Shown one piece after another: positions 44,651-54,170 of a stretch of 64,000 nt of DNA (position 1 is the stretch's first letter; every line of letters begins with the position of its first letter). The notes under the pieces were generated by a model. That model was not told the origin of the DNA. It made no database searches and worked only from the letters and a program-made list of their open reading frames with translations. Source of the DNA: Platerodrilus igneus (Eukaryota; Arthropoda; Insecta; Coleoptera; Lycidae); the NCBI GenBank assembly GCA_036346225.1, contig JARFIW010000885.1, positions 1,240,001 through 1,304,000 on the forward strand, in the 5' to 3' direction. The position numbers and the translations under genes were made by a program.

Positions 44651-46226
44651 AATGGGAACACTATTTGTGTCCCTCAAATATATCTAAAATGCAAAAGAAT
44701 GTTTCCTACATAAGGGTACCATAAAAATTTAACTCTTATTGTTTTTTTGTTTATCAGGTCTGATCAAACTAGATCAGAATAAAAAGACTTTAAGCGTGGA
44801 TTATAAATTTACTAGAAAGAATTTTTTCTGTTTCTGTAAATAAAATTTAATGCAATAAAATAAAATGAATAATTGAATTACTTGAAAAATTAATGTAAAG
44901 TTTATCAACTTGATTCTTACTCAAATATATTACAACCCAGTGTGACTGGTTATACTAAGGTTTTCTAACCCAATCAGATCTGTGTAGGTCATTTACAAAT
45001 TAATATACAAAACTTTCTTTTTAAGTTAACAGTATTAAAATCGATTTGAAGTCAAAATATTCACAAAGATATTCTCTAATTTTATCAAAGGTGGTAGTAA
45101 TGTAATACTAAACATCTGCTTGCAATTGTGCAATTGTTGACGGCTTATTTCAAACAAACAAGTGACGTAGCCGCAGCTGTTAATTTATGCTGAAGCCACA
45201 TGTAGTCACATATCTACGAAACTAAGTGAAATTTAAATTTGATACTGGAGAAAACCAGCTTAGCTACAGATAAACTGAATAACAAATTTGTGCTTCTATA
45301 AAACAAAACGAAATAACGTGCTTTTAGAAGGAAGCACTGAGGAAATCTTAAAGCTATTACGAACCAAACCCCGGGCTGCTGTCCTTGGCCAGATTGGGAA
45401 CTGCATCGCCGTGCGGAGTCTGCAGCTAATTATTCCTGCTTTCCATGCTTTAAATACAGGTGTTGAAGCGAAGTGGGTTTCTTACATTGATTCAAAGTTG
45501 CATAAATTTTGTAGCGTCATCTTCCATGGTCTAATCTTAGTTATAAATATAATTTACGTTGCGTAGTTTGTAAGTCGTAGTTTGTAAGTCGTAGTTGCGC
45601 GTTACTCAGGAAGTGTGTCACACAATTAATGCGACCCGGAGGTCACTCGCCATTCTCTTCGAATGCATGCTGTCGCTGCTTTTACCTATCGACGAGTGCC
45701 CCTGCCGCGTTCTTGCATGGTGGGAGGGTCCCGAGGGGGGTTGTCAATCCTCTCACGCGCGTGCCTGTGGCTGTGGAATACACCGACCTCCGAAATAAAT
45801 AGACTAATGACTCTAGATACTGTATTAATGCAAAAATTTTATTGTTACACGTATTATTACTTTAGTTAATAAAGGTGTTTTAACATTCGTTGTACCTTTA
45901 ATGAAGAGATTTTTAATGCGAAAATAAAATTGTTACAAGACTAATAATTAATAACATTATTGTTTTTCTGTGACTTTGTAATTTACGTTTTACATAATTA
46001 GGTAATGAGAAAGTCAACACCATACCTGACCTGTCAACTCCGAAGCATGATAAAAACTAAATTCTATTAAAAAGTCCAAAAATATATTAATATGATTTCT
46101 GCTACGTATCTGAATCATTAGTGGGATATCCATGGAATTTTAAAAACAAACCTACATAATTATAAACAATTTTTAAAATCTACAAAAAACTTTGTCAAGA
46201 ATTGTCACATTTTTATGGAATGACCC
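44651..46226. other. 3' subterminal region of the 7.2-kb element
   Basis: No supported gene. A short direct repeat GTAGTTTGTAAGTC is present at about 45563-45595. A GC-rich block (about 45600-45790) stands out from the AT-rich surroundings. The 92-aa open stretch at 45288-45566 has no motif I recognise. Confidence 0.5.
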
Positions 46227-46347
46227 ATACAACATCGTCGTTATCTGAACTGTCGTTATCAATGCTATCATCGAAGTCCTCCCAAAACTCATCATTTTCA
46301 ATAATTTGCAGAAGTTCCGCATCAGAAAGACCCCTTCTGTTTTCCAT
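46227..46347 (-). pseudogene. piggyBac transposase start (first 40 residues)
   Basis: ATG at 46347 (minus): MENRRGLSDAELLQII followed by an acidic run (DDSIDNDSSDNDD). RRGLSD near the start is common in piggyBac transposases. The frame is cut at the ATAC duplication (46227-46230) of the 7.2-kb transposon and resumes at 39037 in the same frame. Confidence 0.9.
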
Positions 46348-46639
46348 TAACCTTAAACAAATGTAACCTATCATAAGGACGTTTTAAATCATAAAATAGA
46401 GTATTTTACTTGTACGTTTGCACTCAAAATATGCAAAATCTAAAACATGATAATTTTTCACAACTACCAAAAATACTTACGCTTTTACTACAGACGGGTC
46501 GCTCAGGCCCAAAATTACAATAATACGGTTAAAAAATCGCTTTACAGACAGATATATCACGTTACACGTTAACGAATCAACTGATTTAGAAATACTAATG
46601 GGCACGATGCATGCAGACATGTGCAAAGCCAAATTCTAC

Positions 46640-46692
46640 GTTTCAACAAGATGCTGGGTCTCAGAGACCCGTCGGTAGTACTTAAGGGTTAA
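46640..46692. repeat. piggyBac right terminal inverted repeat and TTAA
   Basis: It ends GTCGGTAGTACTTAAGGG then TTAA. Inside it lies a short palindromic GGGTCTCAGAGACCC. It matches the left end at 10946 in inverse orientation. Confidence 0.9.
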
Positions 46693-46805
46693 CCAAATTT
46701 CTTACCATTTACGATTCTCTGTTGTTCTTTTGGTGTTACATTTGCTCTAAAAAGTTCTCCCTCAAATTCTAACATCATTTCAATAGTCCTTTCCATACTA
46801 TACAT
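46693..46805 (-). CDS. First-exon start of the Myb/SANT gene, displaced 35.7 kb by piggyBac
   Basis: Minus-strand reading starts MYSMERTIEMMLEF at 46805 and runs to the TTAA at 46689-46692. The same frame continues through the other TTAA (10942-10945) into the 10763-10941 exon with no stop, which is expected if piggyBac inserted into this exon. The exon lies just inside the candidate Harbinger terminus at 47006. Confidence 0.65.
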
Positions 46806-46809
46806 TAAA

Positions 46810-47006
46810 TTGTAAACTATTTTAATTTAACCTAATACTTTCTTATTTTAATGCTACAATTAAGCGCTTTATTACAGCGAAAAAATTATACGCTTGATTA
46901 ATGGCGGAGTGCTGTAATGCAGCGCTGTAAAAATGCCAGTTAGCTATACCGTTCAGCAATATTCTGAATTGTAGCATTGCAGCGCTTTTGTTCCCTGAAC
47001 GCGCCC
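46810..47006. repeat. Candidate right terminus of the Harbinger element
   Basis: The outer end reads, on the minus strand, GGGCGCGTTCAGGGAACAAAAG. It is followed by repeated GCAGCGCT/AGCGCTGC motifs at about 46918 and 46977, which give an imperfect internal inverted repeat. GGG-starting termini and a 3-bp duplication are usual for Harbinger. No matching left end was found in the window, so the identification is tentative. 47007-47363 holds nothing I can identify. Confidence 0.4.
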
Positions 47007-47363
47007 AATATCGTCGATTGAACTTCAATCAAGTACAGTATGATCACGGAAATATGTAAAGTTATGCAGGTGAAGTATTCTTATTCACCGATCTAAATAT
47101 CTTTCAGTTCAATTCAATTTTCGACTGAATTTACTTTTTAGTGAAAAGGTTATATATTGATTGTAAAAGAGTCTGCCCTCTAGTGGTACCTATCGAAATT
47201 ATGATAACGATAAAATAGGTTTATGTATTGATTAACTTTTGCTGTATAACTTTTATATTGTATTCTATTAATTTCAACAGACTTAAAATGTAGTTTGCCA
47301 AACTTCGGTGACTTTGATATTTAAGTAATTTTTATTACCTTTATTTTGAACATTAAGTTCTCT

Positions 47364-47678
47364 TGTAAAGGTATGCGACATACAGAAATATTGTATACCC
47401 CAAGCAATATTTGGACCAAATGTTGCTAGGGCAAGAGTTTTATATTTACATTGTGCTTTTATTTGACAAAGTCTTGGGTTAATCAGAATAGAATCTATTC
47501 GTTTTGTGATTCGCAGCCGCGTTGTGGATTGCTAATAAAACTATATACGACTGGATTTATAATTTATTCAATTTAACAAACACGTTCACGATGTGACCAG
47601 GTTGACCTCCAGCTAGACAAAGCTGACACCTCTTACCATTTTGATAGTGTGTCTCACTATGTGCTAATATGAATACAT
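47364..47678 (-). repeat. Candidate 3' LTR of the truncated gypsy
   Basis: On the minus strand a purine-rich GAGGGAGG tract precedes TGTGATGTATTCATATTAGC (47678) and the unit runs to ...CTTTACA (47364), giving TG...CA and about 315 bp. AATAAA-like signals are inside. No second LTR is available for comparison, so the limits are provisional. Confidence 0.45.
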
Positions 47679-47720
47679 CACAATACCTCCCTCATAAATT
47701 TAGTCTCTCCACGGGCTTAA

Positions 47721-48668
47721 TTACCCTCCGAGGTGTCTTGTATTTACATTTAACGATACATTTCTTGGGCTAGTAGTATTAGCAGATACCACACCAAAAG
47801 TAGTGGGTGCTAAAATTGCTTCCACCTCTGTTGGTACATTGCCAGATACTAGTTCCTCACTTACTAAAGGTACTATTTCAGGTTCTACCACGACTAAAGG
47901 ATCAGGTGAATTTATTTCAGGTAAGACTTTGTCTCTATTCCTTTCAATCGTAACAGCCTCTGAAACTTCATTACTAAACTTAGACTTATCACATATAATT
48001 TGGTCTAAATGACGCTTCCAAATCAAATTCTCATTAACTACTTTACACAAATAAACTCGATCGCCTAACACTTCGTCTATTTCGCACTGTACCCAACTTT
48101 TTATATTGGGGTTACGATAATCCCTACACCACACTTTATCCCCTTCTTCAAATTTTTCGTTTCGTCCTTCTCTAACAGTTTGCTCATTCTTAATGTGATT
48201 AGTTCTAACAGACAAAGTTTTTAACAAATCAAAGCGTGTTATAACTTTATGCTTAAATAATAAACTAGAAGGTGTAGCCCCTGTAGTCCTGTGCACTGAA
48301 TTTCTGTAATGAAACAAATACCTATTGATTAAGGTTTGCATGCTACTTCGACTATTGGTGCTGTCCATTAATAACTTATATAAAGAATGTTTAATATTTT
48401 TGACACAATTTTCCGCTAATCCGTTCGTTGCGGGATGCCAAGGTGGTGACGTTAAAAATTTAACTCCATTTTGATACAAAAATGTAATGAATTTCTCTGA
48501 AACAAACTGACTTGCGTTGTCAGTTAGGATCACTTTAGGCAGCCCAAAACGAGCAAAGCATTTTTGAAATTTTTTTATTGTTTCCTTTGAATTTATGCTA
48601 TTCATAATAAAAGCTTCAGGCCATTTTGAATAACTATCAATAATAATTAAAATCATTTTGCCAGACAC
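47721..48668 (-). pseudogene. Gypsy integrase
   Basis: A 315-aa open frame from 48668 (minus). The core has MILIIIDSYSKWPEAF (Asp), RFGLPKVILTDNASQFVS (Asp) and WHPATNGLAENCVKNIKHSL (Glu). The C-terminal part has FEEGDKVWCRDYRNPNIKSW and a region rich in acidic residues and Pro. The zinc-binding HHCC part is in the preceding frame (HGGIVKMKTMARSYFWWPGL, CKVCLPFRPEPKKC). The frameshift at about 48660 separates it from the rest of pol. Confidence 0.9.
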
Positions 48669-50501
48669 TGGACCAAGAAAATCCGCATGAATTCTTTCAT
48701 AGAAATAATTTGCATCTTATTAGCAACAATTTTACATTTTTTAGGTTCAGGTCTAAATGGTAAGCAAACCTTACAACTATTTACCAATGTTTCTATGTCA
48801 TTATCAAGACCAGGCCACCAAAAATATGATCTAGCCATTGTCTTCATTTTAACAATTCCGCCATGAGTGGAATGTAACTCTTCTAATAACTGATGCCTAT
48901 AAAGGGGAGGAATTATAACACGATACCCCCACATTATCACTCCGTTTTCTATACTTAACTCACTTTTGTGATTAAAATAAGGTTTTAACAATGTGTCATC
49001 AGAGACTGTAGGAAACCCATACTGTATATAATTGTATATTTTACCTAGAACTGGGTCTCTTCGGGTCGCTGATCTAATTTTATAAAAATCAACCGGAATG
49101 GAATTTTCTACCAGATGAATATATTCAAAGTCAGTCCTTATACAACCATCATTAGTACTCGGTAAAGGCAACCTTGACAGAGTGTCTGCCCTAATATTAT
49201 TTTTGCCTTTAGTATATTTTAAAATGTAATCGAAATTTGACAGAAAAATCGACCATCTTTGTAACCGCCCTGCCGCCATCTGCGGTAGACTTTTATTTTC
49301 CCCAAATAGGGCTAGCAACGGTTTATGGTCAGTGACTAATTCAAACTTTCTACCCATTAAGTATTGATAAAGTTTTTGCGTCGCCCAATATATGCTCAAG
49401 GCTTCTTTGTGAACCATTGAGTAATTTTGTTCAGTCTAGAAATAAAACTAATAGGTCGCTCGGTTCCGTCCTCTAACACATGAGACAGAACTGCCCCTAG
49501 GCCAAAATAGCTAGCATCGCATACTAAACGTAAACGTTTAGAAGGATCATACTGGATTAAAACTCGATCAGAGCTTAACTCCCTCCTAGCAACTTCAAAA
49601 AAGTTCTGGCATTCACTTGTCCATTCGAATATTTTTCCCTTTTTAACTAACTCGTATAAGGGTTTTAGTTTAAGCGATAGATTAGGAATGAACTTAGAGT
49701 AATAATTTACCATTCCCGTAAACATTTGTACTTCCTTTATACTAGAAGGTTTAGGAAATTCCAACATCGCCTTAACCTTTTCTATATCCCTTTTAATGCC
49801 ATCTTTAGAAACTATATGCCCTAAATAATTTATAGCCTCTTTAAAAAGACACATTTCTTTAAATTTAATTTGAATCCTGCCTTCTCCAATCGTTCCAAGA
49901 CTAAAGATAAATTCCCTAAATGTTCAGATTCAGTTTTCCCAGTGACCACAATATCATCGAGAAAATTTATTGTTCCCTTAATACCTTGTAGAGTTTTTTC
50001 TAACAATCTGTTGAAAAATAGAGCAAGCCGGCTTTGTACCGTAAGGCAATCTATTGACCTTATAAATCCCGTAGGGTGTACTCCAAGCTAACAACCGACT
50101 GGTTTCTTCATCCACGATTAGTTGATTATATGCATTTTCAAAATCTAGTTTTGTAAACTTCCGACCACCCTGTAAAGCATTTAATAGCTCGTCTACACGT
50201 GGCAAAGGATAGTTAACATCTTCTAAATATTTATTTATCGTAGTTTTATAATTGGCACAAACCCATTAGGTTTAAGTACAGGTACTAACGTAGTGCCCGA
50301 AGCTGAATTTTCAACTTTCTCAATTACCCCTTTATTTTCAAGAGTTTCCAACTCCCGTTTCACCTTTTCTTGGAAAGCAAAAGGTATAGGCCGGGGTTTA
50401 TGAAAAACTGGTTGTGAATTCTCACTAACACTTAAATGTATTTTCTCCCCCTGATATGCTCCTAATAACTGTTTGTTAAATAATTCCTTATGCTTTTCCA
50501 A
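48653..50501 (-). pseudogene. Gypsy reverse transcriptase and RNase H
   Basis: From 50501 (minus): HKPRPIPFAFQEKVKRELE and GVIEKVENSASGTTLVPVLK. Then, after a shift, VDELLNALQGGRKFTKLDFE and TPYGIYKVNRLPYGTKPACS. The catalytic box FLDDI is legible at about 49950. From 49854: INYLGHIVSKDGIKRD, MVNYYSKFIPNLS and LRLVCDASYFGLGAVLSHVL (RNase H Asp). From 49417: HKEALSIYWATQKLYQYLMG and TKGKNNIRADTLSRL. All domains of gypsy pol are present but in four frames. Confidence 0.9.
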
Positions 50502-50649
50502 AAGCGATTCTAGATTTATTTCCTCATTTACTTTAAGGACATTAAATTCTACTCCAAATAAATCAAGTAAATCCCTACCTAAGAGGACTTTGCGAGCTTC
50601 TCTAACTACAATTAACTCACTACAATGTTTTGAATTATTAATCTGAATC

Positions 50650-51380
50650 TCTACTTCGATTCAAACCACCCACAATGTGTCAAACGAGGAATTATCAAAA
50701 TTATGTATGATAGAGCAAAATTAATATCAACAAACGAAGAAATCTTAAAGAAAGAGAAAGACCTAATCAGATGTACACTAATAGAAAACAAATATACTAA
50801 AAGAATAATAGAGAAAGAAATGAATAAAAACCTTAAAAATAAAGAAAAAGAAAACAAAAACAACGATACACACCACAAAATGCTCTCAATACCATACATA
50901 AAAGGATTCTCCAAAAAAATTCAAAGAATAGGAAACAAATTTAGAATTAAAACAGTATTTAGAACTAACAATACACTAAGAGCACAATTAACAAAAACAA
51001 AACCCAAAAACGCAATACAAAGTTGAAAAAACTGTATCTACAAAATACCGTGCGAATGTAATAAGTTTTATATAGGGGAAAGTTTCAGACCATTTGAAGT
51101 TCGATTAAGAGAACATAAATCATATATAAAAAATAGAAAATTTGAAAAATCCATGATTTGCCAACATGCATGGGACTCCAGTCATAAAATAAAATGGGAA
51201 GACACAAAAATTATCGACAAAGAAGAAAACCAGCAAAAACGCAAAATCAAAGAAGCTGCCTATATAACCCTACATAAAAATAACTGCGTTGCAAACGAAT
51301 CTGTGACTTTCAGTAAACAATGGATTCCATTACTAAAAGAAATAACAAATGAAGATCAAATGCCCACAATACCTAGGTAG
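50650..51380 (+). pseudogene. Penelope-like element C-terminus with GIY-YIG endonuclease
   Basis: Begins with a YFDSNHPQCVKRGIIK stretch and IMYDRAKLISTNEEILKKEK, the conserved connector after the RT in Penelope-like proteins. Then come MLSIPYIKGFSKKIQRI and, after a TGA at 51024-51026, the GIY-YIG domain: CIYKIPCECNKFYIGESFRP, FEVRLREHKSYI and a later ICQHAWDSSHKIKW. This endonuclease nicks the target during integration. The RT part is absent (5' truncation). The protein end is at 51380. Confidence 0.9.
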
Positions 51381-51984
51381 CATTGCAAGTTTTTCCTGGG
51401 TTTTCCTTGCGATATTAACATGAAATACAGCCTACATACATGATTTCTATTTATACATACAATAACTAATTACATAACAATAAGCATATTAACTAGAAAA
51501 CCATTATTTCGGCAAATTATAAATGTTGGGGGATCTTGGTAGCCACAGGTTGCTTAACCCCCTTCACTAAATCTCGGTAAAATAAGACATAAAATTAGAA
51601 ATCTCTCAATTGTATAAATAGAAACATGTTAAAAAATGTTTTCCAATTCCCAAATTATTGAATTTATATAAAATTCATCAATAAAAATTAATCAGCTGAT
51701 TTCACGTTAAGCATATTGGCTACCTTAGGAAAGTCGATCCCAGGTCGCAACACAAATTGAAGGCAATCATTCTTTTAAACTTTAAAAATTTTTGCTTAGT
51801 GTACTCAAACCAAATATTTCAAACATCAATAAATCAAAGTAACCTTCAATTTATGTCATAAACATCAAACTTGAAGTTTTTATTATTTTGAAAACGATCC
51901 TAGGTCATGGATCGAAACGTAAATAAAGATCATTTTAAAAACTATGAGTGGTTTAATTCCCAAAGAAGCTTAAGAAGAATACTA
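51381..51984 (+). repeat. Penelope 3' region and terminal unit
   Basis: It includes an inverse GTGGCTACC block (51535-51580) and then a 385-bp stretch nearly identical to 36531-36919. It ends in GATCCTAGGTCATGGATCGAAACGTAAA (51896-51923), a hairpin followed by GAAAC, and TGGTTTAATTCCCAAAGAAG. It directly follows the GIY-YIG reading frame, which ties the repeat family at 28.99, 36.8 and 51.9 kb to a Penelope-like element. Confidence 0.75.
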
Positions 51985-53143
51985 TACCAATCTCTCAATC
52001 TGCATGCAACCTAGGCCTTACAATGGACAACTCTTTCAGATACAGCTTGCATATTAAAAAAATGCATGCAAAAGTATTATGCTAACTTGAAGGCAATATT
52101 TACCATGCGACAATTATTGCCAGTATCAACCAAACGTATGCTATGTGAAGCGCTGGTCCTAAGCCAGTTTGTAAATTGTGTACCTGTCTATGCTCCCTGT
52201 TTGGATTCAACTACTACTTACCAAATACAACGGATTCAAAATTCTTGTTTGAGGTTTACATATCTCATTAGAAAATATGAACATATATCGCATAAGTTGA
52301 AAGATGCCAACTGGTTGAATATGGTTAATAGCCGAAAACTTACAACTGCCTGTTTTTACCATAAAATTATTAATAACATGAAGCCTCAGTATTTAGCTCG
52401 TAAAATTACTTATCGTTCTGACGTACACAACATAAACGTACGCAATAGGGGTGTAATATCAGCCCCGTTACATCAAACATCTCTTTTTAAACGTTCTTTT
52501 TCATACCAAGCCTATTTTTGTTATACTAAAATTAATCTGATATACCCTGGTATATTTAATAAATCTTTAAGTACCTTTAAAACTACTTTCAGGAGATACT
52601 TATTTAATAATCAAAATGATCCAAGGCCAACATGGTAGTAAACACGGGTGTGGGTGTTCACGGGGACCTGAGCATGAATATGTGTGTGTGTGTGGGTTTA
52701 CGTATGGGTATGTGTGAGTGTGCGTGTATTTTCAGAGTGGGTGTGTATGTCTGCATTTGTGTTTGTGGTTGAGGTGAGGTTGAGCATGCATGCTAATGAG
52801 TATGTGGAAAGTTGTAATGAACTGATGAGTACATGGATACATGTGAGTGTGTTGTATAACCGCCTGCAGGTAGCTTCGAAAATGTCAAGAATGTCAAAAT
52901 AGCCTAATTATTATGTTATGTTAGTTGTTTGGGTAACCGATGCTTACATCTAACTGTGTATTAAATCTATTATTAGAGCGAATATGTTAATCATTAAATT
53001 TTAACTGAATCTGTATTGTAGTATTAGATTGTTTGTTTTTCTTCTGTCTATTAAGGAGTAGTAGGTAGGGCAAATTATATTTGATACTGCTCCTTAAGAT
53101 TGTTCATTTAATGACAATAAAGAATTATTATTATTATTATATA
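51985..53143 (+). mobile_element. LINE 3' fragment (CR1/Jockey group) with (ATT)n tail
   Basis: It starts with NLGLTMDNSFRYSLHI-like coding, continues as the 52066 frame, and ends after a GT-rich, low-complexity 3' UTR (52680-52790) with a short (ATT)n tail at about 53127-53141. It is 5'-truncated. Confidence 0.75.
52066..52638 (+). pseudogene. LINE ORF2 C-terminal region
   Basis: 190 residues open: MLCEALVLSQFVNCVPVYAP, then TYQIQRIQNSCLRFTYLIRK and HISHKLKDANWLNMVNSRKL, and near the end TFKTTFRRYLFNNQ. This is the post-RT segment typical of CR1/Jockey-type ORF2 proteins. A frameshift at about 52066 separates it from the preceding coding. The RT itself is missing. Confidence 0.75.
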
Positions 53144-53145
53144 TG

Positions 53146-53265
53146 GTTTAAGAGTGCATAGCACCTCATGAATGTATATTATGTGTATTACCAATAAATG
53201 TGTTCAAATCCAGCTGCATTAAACACTCAAACTGTAAGTACATAACATATTTTGGCGACGAGGAT
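53146..53265 (+). promoter_or_regulatory. 5' LTR remnant and primer-binding site
   Basis: The LTR end has an AATAAA (about 53191) and is followed by TTTTGGCGACGAGGAT (about 53250). This resembles the TGGCGACG-type primer-binding site of mag-lineage gypsy elements, complementary to a tRNA 3' end. Most of the LTR is missing, cut by the LINE fragment on the left. Confidence 0.6.
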
Positions 53266-53285
53266 AAACCATCATACAGTAAATA

Positions 53286-54170
53286 TTGCATGAAGTTAGT
53301 ATGCCAAAGTTTGATGAATTTGATAACACAAAGGAGTCTTTTGAGGTATGGGAAGAACGCCTACAACAATATTTTATAGTTAATGAAATTACAACCAACA
53401 AAAAAGTTGTGAATATCTTAACCTTCATGGGAGCAAAAACTTATGATACTTTAAAAACATATCTATTTCCTACTACTCCAGCATCTAAATCTTATGATGA
53501 ATTAGTAAAAATTGTAAAAACAAAATTTGCACCAGCCTACGGTATCATTGTTGTAAGGTATAAATTGCGTAATAGGAAACAGAATTCCGAAGAATAGGTG
53601 GAGCAATATATAAAAGAAATAAAATCTATCTAAATTATGCAAATTTGAAAATTTTTTAGACCAAGCATTGAGAGATCGACTTGTGTGTGAGCTTAGTAGC
53701 AGTAGTATCCAAACCAGATTGTTAACGTAATCAGAAGCATTAACATTTGAAGAGGCTTGCAACAAAGCACTAAGTCAAGAGGCAGCTGAAGCTCAAGGTA
53801 AATTAGTTCTTGGGCTTCCAGTTATGTCACTATGTAAGTTACAGGAACATACATCCAAAAAGCAACCTTTCAACCAAGCCAAGACAAAAACGTTTAACAA
53901 TGATGCAGGATATACAAAGCTAAAACCTTGTTTTCGTTGTGGAAGATGGCACAAGCCCGCAAATTGTCCAGCTATAAAATGGGAGTGCTTCAAATGTAAA
54001 AGAGAGGGCCACACTAATAGAATGTGCAGAAGCCGTCATGTTAATCAATTGAAGCAAGTTGAGCAAGCATTGGAAGATAACACTCAAGAGTACCTTGAAT
54101 TAGGTTACATTTCATCAATCAGCGGATCGGTGGATGAACCTTTGAAGGTTAAAGTTCATATAGAAGGTAA
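53286..54170 (+). pseudogene. Gypsy gag with two zinc knuckles
   Basis: The start near 53286 is followed by FEVWEERLQQYFIVNEI, FMGAKTYDTLKTYLFP and YDELVKIVKTKFAP. A TAG at about 53596 and a TAA near 53730 interrupt it. The nucleocapsid has CFRCGRWHKPANCPA and CFKCKREGHTNRMC, two CCHC-type knuckles, the first with altered spacing. Gag would package the RNA and form particles. An inverse copy lies at 57405-58500. Confidence 0.85.

Larger units (their letters stand above)
39038..46226 (+). mobile_element. 7.2-kb DDE transposon with 4-bp target duplication, Sola-like
   Basis: The ends read GGATCATTCCATAAAAATGTG (39038 inward) and the inverse of GGGTCATTCCATAAAAATGTG (46226 inward). The TIR is about 27 bp with one mismatch, flanked by ATAC (39034-39037 and 46227-46230). 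Removing it restores the piggyBac frame. It carries a decayed transposase split by a 1.75-kb insert, and several subterminal TCAACACCRTR motifs. The 4-bp duplication and the transposase style would fit the Sola superfamily, but I am not certain of the family. Confidence 0.85.
10946..46688 (-). mobile_element. piggyBac-type transposon, expanded by three nested insertions
   Basis: The ends read CCCTTAAGTACTACCGAC on both sides (10946 inward, and reverse-complemented at 46688) and are directly flanked by TTAA at 10942-10945 and 46689-46692, the obligate piggyBac target. Subterminal copies of a TACTACAGACGGG motif lie at about 10980 and 46497. Transposase pieces lie on the minus strand at 46227-46347, 38371-39037, 32323-32384 and 11099-12104. 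Removing the three insertions and their duplicated target sites leaves about 2.34 kb, the normal size for this superfamily. Confidence 0.9.
47364..50645 (-). mobile_element. Ty3/gypsy retrotransposon (mag-like style), 5'-truncated
   Basis: The 3' half of a gypsy element: RT, RNase H, integrase and 3' LTR, on the minus strand. Gag and most of the protease are missing because the element stops at about 50645 against Penelope sequence. Frameshifts at about 50240, 49870-49980, 49430 and 48660 inactivate it. Confidence 0.85.

Noticed and set aside
45288..45566. 92-aa frame before the GC-rich block
   Set aside because: No domain recognised and no relation to the transposase; the GC-rich block downstream also lacks identifiable features.
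52684..52902. 72-aa frame rich in Val, Cys and Trp
   Set aside because: Arises from a GT-rich tract in a LINE 3' untranslated region.
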